From Geobacter sp. SVR (lineage in GTDB: Bacteria > Desulfobacterota > Desulfuromonadia > Geobacterales > Pseudopelobacteraceae): DNA of 64,000 nucleotides. Below, piece by piece: positions 36,515 through 45,860 of this stretch. The translations under genes were made by a program, and so were the position numbers. The DNA lies in the NCBI RefSeq assembly GCF_016865365.1, contig NZ_AP024469.1, forward strand, positions 3,006,501 through 3,070,500, written 5' to 3'. The notes beneath the pieces were generated by a model. The model was not told where the DNA came from. It saw only the letters and a program-made list of their open reading frames with translations, and ran no database searches. Position 1 is the stretch's first letter. Every line of letters starts with the position of its first letter.

Positions 36515-36597
36515 TGGACGCCGGAGGCCGGGATCGAACCGCTACACGTTACTATCTAGGGATTTTAAGTCCCTTGTGTCTAAGGACTGATGGTGCC
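36515..36597 (-). other. Degenerate tRNA-Leu(TAA)-like sequence
   Basis: On the minus strand an intact anticodon arm (AGGGA-CTTAAAA-TCCCT, 36558-36574, anticodon TAA) is followed by a T-loop TTCGATC (36532-36538) and a CTCCGGC acceptor strand ending TCCA at 36515. The T stem pairs only 3 of 5 and no D arm or matching 5' acceptor strand is found. The 3' end starts two bases after the preceding stop codon. Confidence 0.5.
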
Positions 36598-36640
36598 TGA
36601 CTCGAAATCGGGGGTAATTAAGCAGGAATATCCCGCGGCG
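36590..36640 (+). other. Degenerate tRNA-Ser(CGA)-like fragment
   Basis: An anticodon arm CCTGA-CTCGAAA-TCGGG (36596-36612, one G-T pair, anticodon CGA) is followed by GGTAATTAAG, reminiscent of a long variable arm. No T-loop or acceptor stem is recognisable. Just downstream, CACTAGAC-TGGG-GTCTAGTG forms a perfect hairpin (36650-36669). Confidence 0.4.
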
Positions 36641-36730
36641 CACTAGACTGGGGTCTAGTGGTCGCGATCACACAGTGTTCCACGCACACTCTACTGACGC
36701 ATCGGATGCGGAAAGCGGTTGATACCTCGC

Positions 36731-36803
36731 AGCATTTTAGCTCAGATGGTAGAACACATCACTCGTAATGATGAGGCCTTCGGTTCGACTCCGATGAACG
36801 GTT
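36731..36803 (+). tRNA. tRNA-Thr(CGT)-like, imperfect cloverleaf
   Basis: A full cloverleaf can be drawn. The acceptor AGCATTT/GAACGGT pairs 5 of 7. T8-A9 is followed by a D arm GCTC...GAAC with one mismatch and the loop AGATGGTA. The anticodon arm CATCA-CTCGTAA-TGATG is perfect (anticodon CGT). A 5-base variable loop and a T arm with loop TTCGACT (4 of 5 pairs) complete it. No CCA is encoded. Either a decayed or an element-borne unusual tRNA. Confidence 0.55.
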
Positions 36804-36847
36804 GGGCTAACAGTCAGCACATCTCCCCAAATTACACACTACAAGCA

Positions 36848-36893
36848 ACGGCCTTCTAAGCCGTAGGCCGCCGGTCCGAATCCTGCAAAACCG
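36848..36893 (+). other. tRNA-Arg(TCT)-like 3' half
   Basis: A perfect anticodon arm ACGGC-CTTCTAA-GCCGT (36848-36864, anticodon TCT) is followed by a 5-base variable loop and a T arm GCCGG-TCCGAAT-CCTGC with one mismatch. No D arm is present upstream, and no acceptor strand pairs. Further tRNA-like shreds, such as GTCTAGTGGTCGCGA (from 36653), lie between this and the Ser-like fragment. The remaining sequence to 37040 shows no gene. Confidence 0.45.
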
Positions 36894-37043
36894 CCGGCAA
36901 CATACCACCCACCCTACAAAACCGAGCCTCTCAACGCCTTGAGCCTATACCACGTTTCAAGGAGTGAAAGGCTTTGTCATATCCAACTCTCCTCAACAAC
37001 CGGTGCCACTCCGGGTCAAACGACGCTAAGCCGATGCCTCGAA

Positions 37044-37071
37044 TTGTGACCTGCTCTATTGTCGCTATACT
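37044..37071 (+). promoter_or_regulatory. Promoter candidate for the catalase gene
   Basis: TTGTGA (37044-37049), a 16-base spacer, and TATACT (37066-37071), 51 bases before the catalase ATG. No OxyR- or Fur-type operator could be identified by eye. Confidence 0.5.
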
Positions 37072-37122
37072 TGAAAGAAGCCACACCTGCCAAGGCACTT
37101 CACCCAACCCAAGGAGATTTAA

Positions 37123-39237
<2,115 letters not shown>

Positions 39238-39341
39238 CCGTCGACCCCGCCGGATTGAGATAACATCTCGGCACCGTTCATGATTGGCGCGGATGCTGAA
39301 CAAGCCTGATTTCCGGTTCGCCGGAAACGACAACCATCATT

Positions 39342-39381
39342 GAAACTGGGTACTCCGGCAGGGGTACTCAGTTTCTTTTTT
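39342..39381 (+). terminator. Intrinsic terminator after the catalase
   Basis: GAAACTGGGTAC (39342-39353) pairs with GTACTCAGTTTC (39364-39375), one G-T pair, followed by a T-rich tail. It lies 105 bases after the catalase stop. Confidence 0.85.
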
Positions 39382-39540
39382 GGGGGCTGTTCCAACGTTC
39401 AGGACCGTATCTGACGGGTTCAGCCCCGTTATCTGCCGTGGTTCCGGGCAAATCAGGCATTCCAAAGTTTTGCCATTCAGGGTAGGATGGCAGATCGACT
39501 ACCGCGGGAGCCAGGTCGGCGTCCCGCTCAGGATCGAAAC

Positions 39541-40065
39541 ATGACAAACCCGCTTTCCAACCTGGTGCTGATCGGCATGCCGGGCGCCGGAAAAAGCACC
39601 GTAGGGGTGCTCCTCGCCAAGGAGACCTCGCGCTCCTTCACCGATACGGATCTGCTGATCCAGACCGCCCAGGGACGCCCGCTGCAGCACATCGTCGATA
39701 CAGACGGCTACTTGGCCCTGCGCCGGATCGAGGAGGATATCCTGCTCGACCTCTCCCTCCGCGACCACGTGATCGCCACCGGTGGCAGCGCGGTCTACAG
39801 CGAGCGGGCCATGACCCACCTCAAGTCGCACGGCCTGCTGGTCTTCCTGGATGTGACCCTGGATACGCTGGGGCGCCGGGTACGCAATTTCGGCACCCGC
39901 GGCCTGGCGCGGCGACCGGACCAGAGCTTTGCCGAACTGTTCGAAGAACGCTTCGCCCTCTATACCCGCCATGCCGACATCACCGTCACATGCGACCACC
40001 TGACCCAGGAAGAGGTGTGCGACCGCATCATCGAGCAGGTCCGCAGCGAAAAACAGAACAAATGA
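39541..40065 (+). CDS. aroK: Shikimate kinase
   Basis: 174 aa. P-loop GMPGAGKST at 13-21, the shikimate-contact region FTDTDLLIQ and ATGGSAVY, and a lid with RRVRNFGTRGLARRP. It phosphorylates shikimate in aromatic synthesis. It is not next to other aro genes except for the distant DAHP synthase at 62 kb. Many genomes carry a second copy with aroB, so this could be a paralog. Confidence 0.88.
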   Translation: MTNPLSNLVLIGMPGAGKSTVGVLLAKETSRSFTDTDLLIQTAQGRPLQHIVDTDGYLALRRIEEDILLDLSLRDHVIATGGSAVYSERAMTHLKSHGLLVFLDVTLDTLGRRVRNFGTRGLARRPDQSFAELFEERFALYTRHADITVTCDHLTQEEVCDRIIEQVRSEKQNK

Positions 40066-40078
40066 GGAATGAGGGAAC

Positions 40079-40420
40079 ATGACCGAACCGTGTGATTTCT
40101 ACTGCGACAAGATCCTGAGCGGGCTGCTGGAGGTGCCGGTGTACTTCCAGAATGAGCTGGTCTTTGCCTTTCACCATACCAACCCGCTCTGGGAACAGCA
40201 TGTGGTGCTGCTCCCCAAGCGGCACGTCGCATCGCTGATCGATCTCGGGGAGGCGGACAACGAGTTGCTGCTGGAGCTGATGCGCGCCGCCAGGATGATT
40301 GCGCGAGACCTGATGGAGCGCTTCGGTGCGGCACGCGTCTATACCAACCTGGGGGAGTACCAGTCCTCGAAGCACCTCCACTGGCACATCGGCTGCGGAA
40401 AACAGCTGCGGCCGTACTAA
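40079..40420 (+). CDS. HIT-family nucleotide-binding protein
   Basis: 113 aa, normal for HIT (HINT-like) proteins. The histidine triad HLHWHIG has His at 99, 101 and 103. The family hydrolyses nucleotide phosphoramidates or adenylates. Starts 14 bases after shikimate kinase, so probably co-transcribed. Confidence 0.92.
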   Translation: MTEPCDFYCDKILSGLLEVPVYFQNELVFAFHHTNPLWEQHVVLLPKRHVASLIDLGEADNELLLELMRAARMIARDLMERFGAARVYTNLGEYQSSKHLHWHIGCGKQLRPY

Positions 40421-40481
40421 GAACGTTATCCAAGGTTATTTACGGACACGTTTTAATCCGCACGGAAGGCAGACCACACCG

Positions 40482-41015
40482 ATGCACGAGTTGAAATATC
40501 TGGCAGGCTATCCGGCGAAGATCATCGAGCAGGTACAACGGTTGATCACGGAGGACAAACTGGGGCAGATGCTGATGCGGAAATACCCTGCGTCCCACGA
40601 CATCCGCACCGACAGGGCACTGTACAACTTTGCCATGGGGATAAAGAATGAATTTCTGCGCACCGCACAGCCGCTGAGCAAGGTCTCCTACGACGGCACG
40701 ATGCATGTTGTCCAGCACGCCCTGGGGAGCCACACCTTCGTGTCCCGGCTGCAAGGCAGTAAACTCAAGGCCAAGCACGAAATCCGGGTGGCATCGGTCT
40801 TCCGGACAGCGCCGGCTGAATTCCTGAGGATGATCGTGGTACACGAGTTGGCGCACCTGAAAGAGAAGGAGCATAACCGGGCCTTTTACCGGCTGTGCGA
40901 ACACATGGAGCCGGCCTATCAGCAGCTGGAATTCGATACCCGGCTGTATCTGACCCAGATGGAACGGGCACGACCTTTGCCTGAAGAAAAAATCACCACG
41001 GAGGATTTGCTATGA
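40482..41015 (+). CDS. YgjP/M48-like zinc metallopeptidase-family protein
   Basis: 177 aa. HELAH (121-125) and a third ligand His131 in EKEHNRAFY form the family's metal site. Upstream is the usual beta region (VASVFRTAPAEFLRMIVV). The DUF45/YgjP family is related to WSS1 proteases; a YgjP member has been described as a UTP pyrophosphatase. Substrate unknown here. The stop overlaps the next start. Confidence 0.8.
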   Translation: MHELKYLAGYPAKIIEQVQRLITEDKLGQMLMRKYPASHDIRTDRALYNFAMGIKNEFLRTAQPLSKVSYDGTMHVVQHALGSHTFVSRLQGSKLKAKHEIRVASVFRTAPAEFLRMIVVHELAHLKEKEHNRAFYRLCEHMEPAYQQLEFDTRLYLTQMERARPLPEEKITTEDLL

Positions 41016-41581
41016 ATATCGTCTGCCTGCTCGGAAGCCCGCGCCAAACGGGCAACAGCGCCGCCATCGCCAACCATTTTCTGGAGAGCGCCGCCAAACG
41101 GGGGGCCACCACCCGCACCTTTCTGCTGAACGAGCTCAGCTACCGCGGCTGCCAGGGCTGCTACGCCTGCAAGAAAAAGCTGGACCACTGCGTCCTGAAC
41201 GACGACCTGACCGAGGTGTTGGAGACTATCAGAGCAGCCGATGCGGTGGTACTGGCCTCTCCGGTCTATTACGGCGACGTCACCGGCCAGTTGAAGTGCT
41301 TCATCGACCGCACCTATTCCTACCTCAAACCGGACTACATCACCAATGCGGAGCCGAGCCGGCTCACGCCCAAAAAGCTGGTGATGGTGTTCACCCAGGG
41401 GCATCCGGACGAGGCGCTCTTTGCCGATATCTTTCCCCGCTACAACCATTTCCTGGGCTGGATGGGGTTCACCGACGGCAGCCTGCTGCGGGCCTGCGGC
41501 GTTGGCCCTGACACCGGCGATGCCGCGCTCGACACGGTCCTGCGCGAAGCGGAAGAGCTGGCGGCCAGTCTGATGGCATGA
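41012..41581 (+). CDS. NADPH-dependent FMN reductase/iron-sulfur flavoprotein
   Basis: 189 aa flavodoxin-like. The FMN phosphate loop GSPRQTGNS is at residues 8-16. CQGCYACKKKLDHC (three to four Cys) matches the compact cysteine motif of iron-sulfur flavoproteins, and VVLASPVYYGDVTGQLKCFIDR is the typical flavin region. It probably carries electrons to small acceptors. It overlaps the peptidase-like gene by four bases (ATGA). Confidence 0.88.
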   Translation: MNIVCLLGSPRQTGNSAAIANHFLESAAKRGATTRTFLLNELSYRGCQGCYACKKKLDHCVLNDDLTEVLETIRAADAVVLASPVYYGDVTGQLKCFIDRTYSYLKPDYITNAEPSRLTPKKLVMVFTQGHPDEALFADIFPRYNHFLGWMGFTDGSLLRACGVGPDTGDAALDTVLREAEELAASLMA

Positions 41582-41636
41582 ACCACACGATTAATGATAG
41601 ACAGATAACGAGCTGGTATCATTATGATTATTTTTT

Positions 41637-41665
41637 TTGACATTTACTCTCCGCGCGGTTAGATT
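41637..41665 (+). promoter_or_regulatory. Sigma-70-like promoter of the riboswitch operon
   Basis: Perfect TTGACA (41637-41642), 17-base spacer, TAGATT (41660-41665). This predicts a transcript starting near 41672, just before the riboswitch aptamer. Confidence 0.8.
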
Positions 41666-41688
41666 CCCCTCCAGTTCGACATATGTGC

Positions 41689-41771
41689 TAGACGACAATA
41701 CTCAACCACTCGCGAGGGTGGGGCGGAAAGCCTACAGGGTCTTCAACAGACAGCCGGGTTGCCGAAATATC
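41689..41771 (+). promoter_or_regulatory. GEMM-Ib riboswitch, 3',3'-cGAMP type
   Basis: The sequence matches the GEMM-I fold: GACGACAATACTC, AACCACTCGCGAGGGTGG (hairpin with GCGA loop), GGCGGAAAGCC, a P3 hairpin (GGGTCTTCAACAGAC), then AGCCGGGTTGCCG. As I recall it, this is almost identical to the crystallised Geobacter metallireducens cGAMP aptamer. The GACAATA segment places A at the position that is G in c-di-GMP switches, the mark of cGAMP-responsive members. It lies between a strong promoter and a terminator. Confidence 0.92.
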
Positions 41772-41798
41772 ACACGATATTCCGGGCCCGGCTTTTTT
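41752..41798 (+). terminator. Riboswitch-linked intrinsic terminator
   Basis: AGCCGGG at 41752-41758, which is part of the aptamer 3' side, pairs perfectly with CCCGGCT at 41787-41793. An inner stem AATATC/GATATT and six Ts (41793-41798) complete it. Aptamer and terminator share bases, so ligand binding should prevent termination (an ON switch). Confidence 0.88.
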
Positions 41799-41845
41799 GT
41801 TGCCGAAAATCCATCATTCCGGCACAAGGCAAAAGGAGATTAGAC

Positions 41846-43114
41846 ATGACCTACCCGCTCGCGTTCCCCAGCAACCTGTTCCCTTCCCTGCCGCTGCCGA
41901 TGAGCGGTGCCGCCCTGCTCGGCTTCGTGCTGGTGATCGGGCTGCTGGGAGGGCAACTGTTCCGCCGCGTGCTCAAGGTGCCGATCACCGGCTTCATCGT
42001 GACCGGCGTGCTGCTCGGCCCCAGCGGCTTCGACCTGATCATCCCCGAGATCCTGGACAGCATGCGCATCTTCGTGGATGTATCGGTCGGGCTGGTGCTG
42101 TTCGAGGCCGGCCGCCGGGTGGATCTGCACTGGCTGCGGCGGGAGCGCTGGCTCCTCTCCACCGGGGTGGCCGAAAGCCTGCTCTCCTTTAGCCTGATGT
42201 ACCTCACCCTGACCTGGTTCGGGCTGAACCCGCTCCTGGCGGCCATGGGTTCCGCCATCGGCGTCTGCACCTCACCGGCGGTGCTGCTGCTGGTGTCCCG
42301 CAACCTGCGGGCCGAGGGGCAGGTGACGGAGCGGGCGCTTTCGCTGGTGGCCATCAACAGCGCCTTCGCCTTCTTCCTCTTCACCCTCACCCTCTCCTAC
42401 CTGCATCTGGAACACACTACGGATCTCTATACCGTGGTGCTGCACCCCCTCTATCTGCTGGCCGGCTCGGTCGGGCTGAGCTGGATCATGGGGAGTGCCA
42501 TGCTGAAGCTCTGCCGCTGGCTGGGGCGTCGCGAGGAGCTGCAGTTCATCCTGCTGGTAGGGGTGCTGCTGCTGACCACCGGTATCGCCAACCAGCTCAA
42601 GCTGCCGGTGCTGCTCGCGCCGCTGCTGCTGGGGATGATGTCCCGCGCCATGGACCGCGGCCGCTTCATGACTGCCGTGGATTTCGGCCCGGCCGGCCAG
42701 CTCTGCTTCGTGGTGCTGTTCGTGTACGCCGGCACCACCCTGACGCTTTTCCGGTTCGTGGATGTGCTCGGCGTTGCGGTGGCCTTCATCGCTGTCCGCT
42801 TTGCGGCCAAATCGGCGGTGGTGCTGCTGCTCTCGCGCCTCAGCGGCCTGAAGATGAAGCAGGCCGGGCTGCTGTGCGTATCGCTGCTGCCCATGTCCGG
42901 GGTGGCGATCGTGATGGTGCAGAGCGCGGCCGCGCTCTATCCCGACGTCGGCACCCGGCTCTCCACGGTCATCCTGGCTGCGGTGGCCATTCTCGACCTG
43001 ATCGGGCCGCTGGCGGCCCAGCTTTCTCTCAAACTGGCCGGCGAAGCCAGCCCTTGCGTAACGGAACCCAAGACGATATTCACGAGGAGGTCGGATGAGA
43101 CTGCCGGAATTTAA
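41846..43114 (+). CDS. Cation/proton antiporter (CPA2-like)
   Basis: 422 aa from ATG at 41846 with AAGGAG upstream. About 11-12 membrane segments. The N-terminal half carries the family pattern ITGFIVTGVLLGPSGFDLI, and VGLVLFEAGRRVDL is the usual charged helix 3. It would exchange Na+ or K+ for H+ across the inner membrane. No RCK/TrkA-N domain is present. First gene of a riboswitch-controlled operon; the 3' end overlaps the next gene by 20 bases. Confidence 0.87.
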   Translation: MTYPLAFPSNLFPSLPLPMSGAALLGFVLVIGLLGGQLFRRVLKVPITGFIVTGVLLGPSGFDLIIPEILDSMRIFVDVSVGLVLFEAGRRVDLHWLRRERWLLSTGVAESLLSFSLMYLTLTWFGLNPLLAAMGSAIGVCTSPAVLLLVSRNLRAEGQVTERALSLVAINSAFAFFLFTLTLSYLHLEHTTDLYTVVLHPLYLLAGSVGLSWIMGSAMLKLCRWLGRREELQFILLVGVLLLTTGIANQLKLPVLLAPLLLGMMSRAMDRGRFMTAVDFGPAGQLCFVVLFVYAGTTLTLFRFVDVLGVAVAFIAVRFAAKSAVVLLLSRLSGLKMKQAGLLCVSLLPMSGVAIVMVQSAAALYPDVGTRLSTVILAAVAILDLIGPLAAQLSLKLAGEASPCVTEPKTIFTRRSDETAGI

Positions 43115-44222
43115 AAGCTCGCAACCGCTCAGCATGGGGGTGGAGTTGGAGCTCCAGATCCTCAACAGCCGCGATTACAATTTAGTGCGGGGCGCCTCGG
43201 ACCTGCTGGCCTTTCTGGAAAGCACGCCCCACCCTGGGGAGGTCAAGCCGGAGATGACCGAGAGCATGATCGAGGTCAACAGCAGCGTGCACCACAGCTA
43301 CGCTACGCTGGTGGATGAGCTGGTGGAGATCCGCGACGTGATCACCCGCCAGGCGGACCGCCTGAACCTGCGGATCGCCGGCGGCGGCGCCCACCCCTTC
43401 CAGATGTGGAGCGACCAGCGTATCTATTCCACCCCCCGTTTCAATCACCTTTCGGAGCTGTACGGGTATCTGGCCAAGCAGTTCACGGTATTCGGCCAGC
43501 ACATCCACATCGGCTGCGAAAACGGCGATCAGGCGCTCTACCTGACCCATCTCCTGTCGCGCTTCATACCCCATTTCATCGCCCTGTCCGCCTCATCCCC
43601 CTTTTCCCAGGGGGTGGACACCTCCTTCGACTCCTCCCGGCTGACCGCCGTGAACGCCTTTCCGCTCAGCGGCCGGGCGCCGATGGTGACGACCTGGGAG
43701 GACTTCAACGATTATTTCGACAAGATGACGAGCTATCGCATCGTGGAGAGCATGAAGGACTTCTACTGGGACATCCGACCCAAACCGGAGTACGGTACCA
43801 TCGAGATCCGGGTATGCGACACGCCGCTCACGGTGCACAAGGCAGCGGCCATTGCCGCCTATGCCCAGGCATTGGCCCGCTACCTGATCATGGAGCACCC
43901 GCTGGAGATTTCCGAGGACGTCTACCTGATGTACAACTACAACCGCTTCCAGGCCTGCCGTTTCGGCCTGGACGGCAATTTCATCGACCCCTACACCAAG
44001 GAGCACAAAAGCCTGCGCAGCGATATCCTGGAAACCCTGGCCAGCCTCGCCCCCCACAGTGTGGCGCTGGAATCGGAGCTACCGCTGGCGGAACTGCGGG
44101 AGGGGGTGGTCAAGGGGCACAACGACAGCGCCTGGTTGCGCGGGGCGTTGCGGGAAACCGATTCCCTAAACGAGGTGGTCCGGCTGCAAAGCACGCGATG
44201 GATGGGTTGGAGCATGCAATGA
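43095..44222 (+). CDS. Carboxylate-amine ligase, GCS2/YbdK family
   Basis: 375 aa, the family's normal length. The N-terminal GVELELQILN and the MTESMIEVNSS segment carry acidic metal/ATP ligands. FGQHIHIGCE and the EIRVCDTP region fit GCS2. Family members join glutamate to cysteine or another amine through a gamma link. It overlaps the antiporter and the amidotransferase-like gene. Confidence 0.88.
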   Translation: MRLPEFKSSQPLSMGVELELQILNSRDYNLVRGASDLLAFLESTPHPGEVKPEMTESMIEVNSSVHHSYATLVDELVEIRDVITRQADRLNLRIAGGGAHPFQMWSDQRIYSTPRFNHLSELYGYLAKQFTVFGQHIHIGCENGDQALYLTHLLSRFIPHFIALSASSPFSQGVDTSFDSSRLTAVNAFPLSGRAPMVTTWEDFNDYFDKMTSYRIVESMKDFYWDIRPKPEYGTIEIRVCDTPLTVHKAAAIAAYAQALARYLIMEHPLEISEDVYLMYNYNRFQACRFGLDGNFIDPYTKEHKSLRSDILETLASLAPHSVALESELPLAELREGVVKGHNDSAWLRGALRETDSLNEVVRLQSTRWMGWSMQ

Positions 44223-45007
44223 CGATGGCCGACGGCCTGCGGCCGCTACGGATCGGCATTTCGGCCCGTTTTTTCCGGCGGGCGCCGATCGAATCGGGGC
44301 TGAAGGATAAGTCGCTGCTCTACCTGGAACAGTCCATGGCCCATTGGCTCATGATCCGCGAGGCGCTGCCGCTGATGATCCCGTCCCTGGGAGCAACGGC
44401 CGGCCTTACGGCGGAACGCTATGCCCAGGGGCTGGACGGTTTGGTACTGCAGGGAGGAGTTGACCTTTCCCCGTTGATGTACGGCGAAACACCGCTCGCC
44501 CCTGACTGCTGCGGCGATCCGGCACGGGATGCCTACGAGTTGGAGCTCCTGAAGGCTTTTATCGCCCGGGGCAAGCCGGTGCTGGGCATCTGCCGCGGCG
44601 CCCAGCTCATCAACGTAGCCCTGGGAGGGAGCCTGTTCCAGGACATCCCGACCCAACTGCCCGGCGCCCTGTCCCACCGCGACCCGGAGCTGTTCGACCG
44701 GCTGCGCCACGAGGTGTTCCTGGAACCGGGTTCCCGACTGGCCCACCTCTATCCGGACGCCGGGCGGATACGTACCAACTCATTGCATCACCAGGCGGTC
44801 AAACGGCTGGGTAATGGGCTGACAGTGGAGGCCGTCGCTGCCGACGGGGTGATCGAGGCCATCCGCTGGAACGGGCCGAGTTACCTCTTCGGGGTGCAGT
44901 GGCACCCGGAGTTCCACCCACCGGACGAACCGGGGCTGCTGAACGGGGAGCCGATCCTGACCGATTTCCTGGAGGCCGCGCGCTCCCCCTGCACGGCCAC
45001 TGTTTGA
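44219..45007 (+). CDS. Class I amidotransferase-like gamma-glutamyl hydrolase (PuuD/C26 family)
   Basis: 262 aa, starting in ATGA overlap with the ligase. Catalytic Cys125 in GICRGAQ, His229 and Glu231 in VQWHPE. Peptidase C26 members cleave gamma-glutamyl amides. Paired with a gamma-glutamyl ligase, it suggests synthesis and turnover of one gamma-glutamyl compound. Together with the antiporter this may be an osmotic or ionic stress operon (inference). Confidence 0.88.
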   Translation: MTMADGLRPLRIGISARFFRRAPIESGLKDKSLLYLEQSMAHWLMIREALPLMIPSLGATAGLTAERYAQGLDGLVLQGGVDLSPLMYGETPLAPDCCGDPARDAYELELLKAFIARGKPVLGICRGAQLINVALGGSLFQDIPTQLPGALSHRDPELFDRLRHEVFLEPGSRLAHLYPDAGRIRTNSLHHQAVKRLGNGLTVEAVAADGVIEAIRWNGPSYLFGVQWHPEFHPPDEPGLLNGEPILTDFLEAARSPCTATV

Positions 45008-45070
45008 CCTCGACCGGCCCATACCCTACAATCGTTACAAGAGATGAACGGGATCAGAGGGGCGCGGGCC

Positions 45071-45658
45071 ATGGGCAAGAACCGACTGGAAGCGTTCAGC
45101 GACGGCGTGTTGGCCATCATCATCACCATCATGGTGCTGGAAATGAAGGTACCGCACGGCTCCGGGGCTGCTGCCCTGTATCCGCTGCTGCCGGTGTTTC
45201 TAAGCTACGTGCTCAGCTTCGTATATCTCGCCATCTACTGGAACAACCACCATCACATGCTGCACACCGTTCACGGTGTGACCGGCCGCATCCTGTGGGC
45301 CAACCTGCATCCGCTGTTCTGGCTGTCGCTGTTCCCCTTCGTTACCGGCTGGGTCGGGCAGAACCACTTCGCCTCCGCACCGCTGGCGCTCTACGGGGTG
45401 GTGCTGCTTCTGGCCGCCATTGCCTACTTCATCCTGCAGCAGACCATCATTGCCAGCCAGGGAGCCGGTTCACTTCTGGCCAGGGCCATCGGCCGCGACC
45501 TCAAGGGCAAGGCCTCCCCCATCCTCTACGCCCTCGCAATTCCGGCGGCCTTCTACAAACCCTGGATCTCCGGCGGCATCTACGTGTTTGTCGCGCTCAT
45601 GTGGCTGGTGCCGGACCGCCGGATCGAACGGATACTGGATAGCGGTACGCACCCGTGA
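45071..45658 (+). CDS. TMEM175-family (DUF1211) channel-like membrane protein
   Basis: 195 aa from ATG at 45071 (GAGGGG upstream; an ATG at 45044 is possible). The first helix carries the family signature RLEAFSDGVLAIIITIMVLE, where the FSD motif is diagnostic. Five to six membrane helices follow. Bacterial TMEM175 proteins form weakly selective potassium channels. It follows the riboswitch operon by about 60 bases and may extend it, adding a second ion-transport gene. Confidence 0.9.
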   Translation: MGKNRLEAFSDGVLAIIITIMVLEMKVPHGSGAAALYPLLPVFLSYVLSFVYLAIYWNNHHHMLHTVHGVTGRILWANLHPLFWLSLFPFVTGWVGQNHFASAPLALYGVVLLLAAIAYFILQQTIIASQGAGSLLARAIGRDLKGKASPILYALAIPAAFYKPWISGGIYVFVALMWLVPDRRIERILDSGTHP

Positions 45659-45714
45659 CCGCTCCATCCGGCACATCGGCTGCGGCTCCCGGATCACACT
45701 CGCCAACAGCCGGA

Positions 45715-45744
45715 AAGGGGAGCTTCACCGGCGACACTCCCCTT
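45715..45744 (+). terminator. Hairpin after the TMEM175-like gene
   Basis: AAGGGGAG (45715-45722) pairs with CTCCCCTT (45737-45744), loop 14. No strong T run follows. It lies 57 bases after the stop and may be a transcript end. The rest of 45659-45860 shows no gene. Confidence 0.45.
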
Positions 45745-45860
45745 GTCTCATCCCCGAAAAACGGAGCAATAAATCAGTATCAGTCATGCTACCATCGGAC
45801 GACACCCAAAAGCGGAAAGCGGTGCCGGATTCGGTGACGGCACTCCGGGAATGACAGGCC

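Noticed and set aside
36514-36930. CRISPR array
   Set aside because: No regularly spaced direct repeats; the recurring pieces are tRNA anticodon and T-arm-like, all different.
43406-44218. Long upstream extension of the amidotransferase-like frame
   Set aside because: It runs over the GCS2 ligase gene in another frame and has Pro/Arg/Gly-rich shadow composition; the ATGA overlap start at 44219 fits the family.
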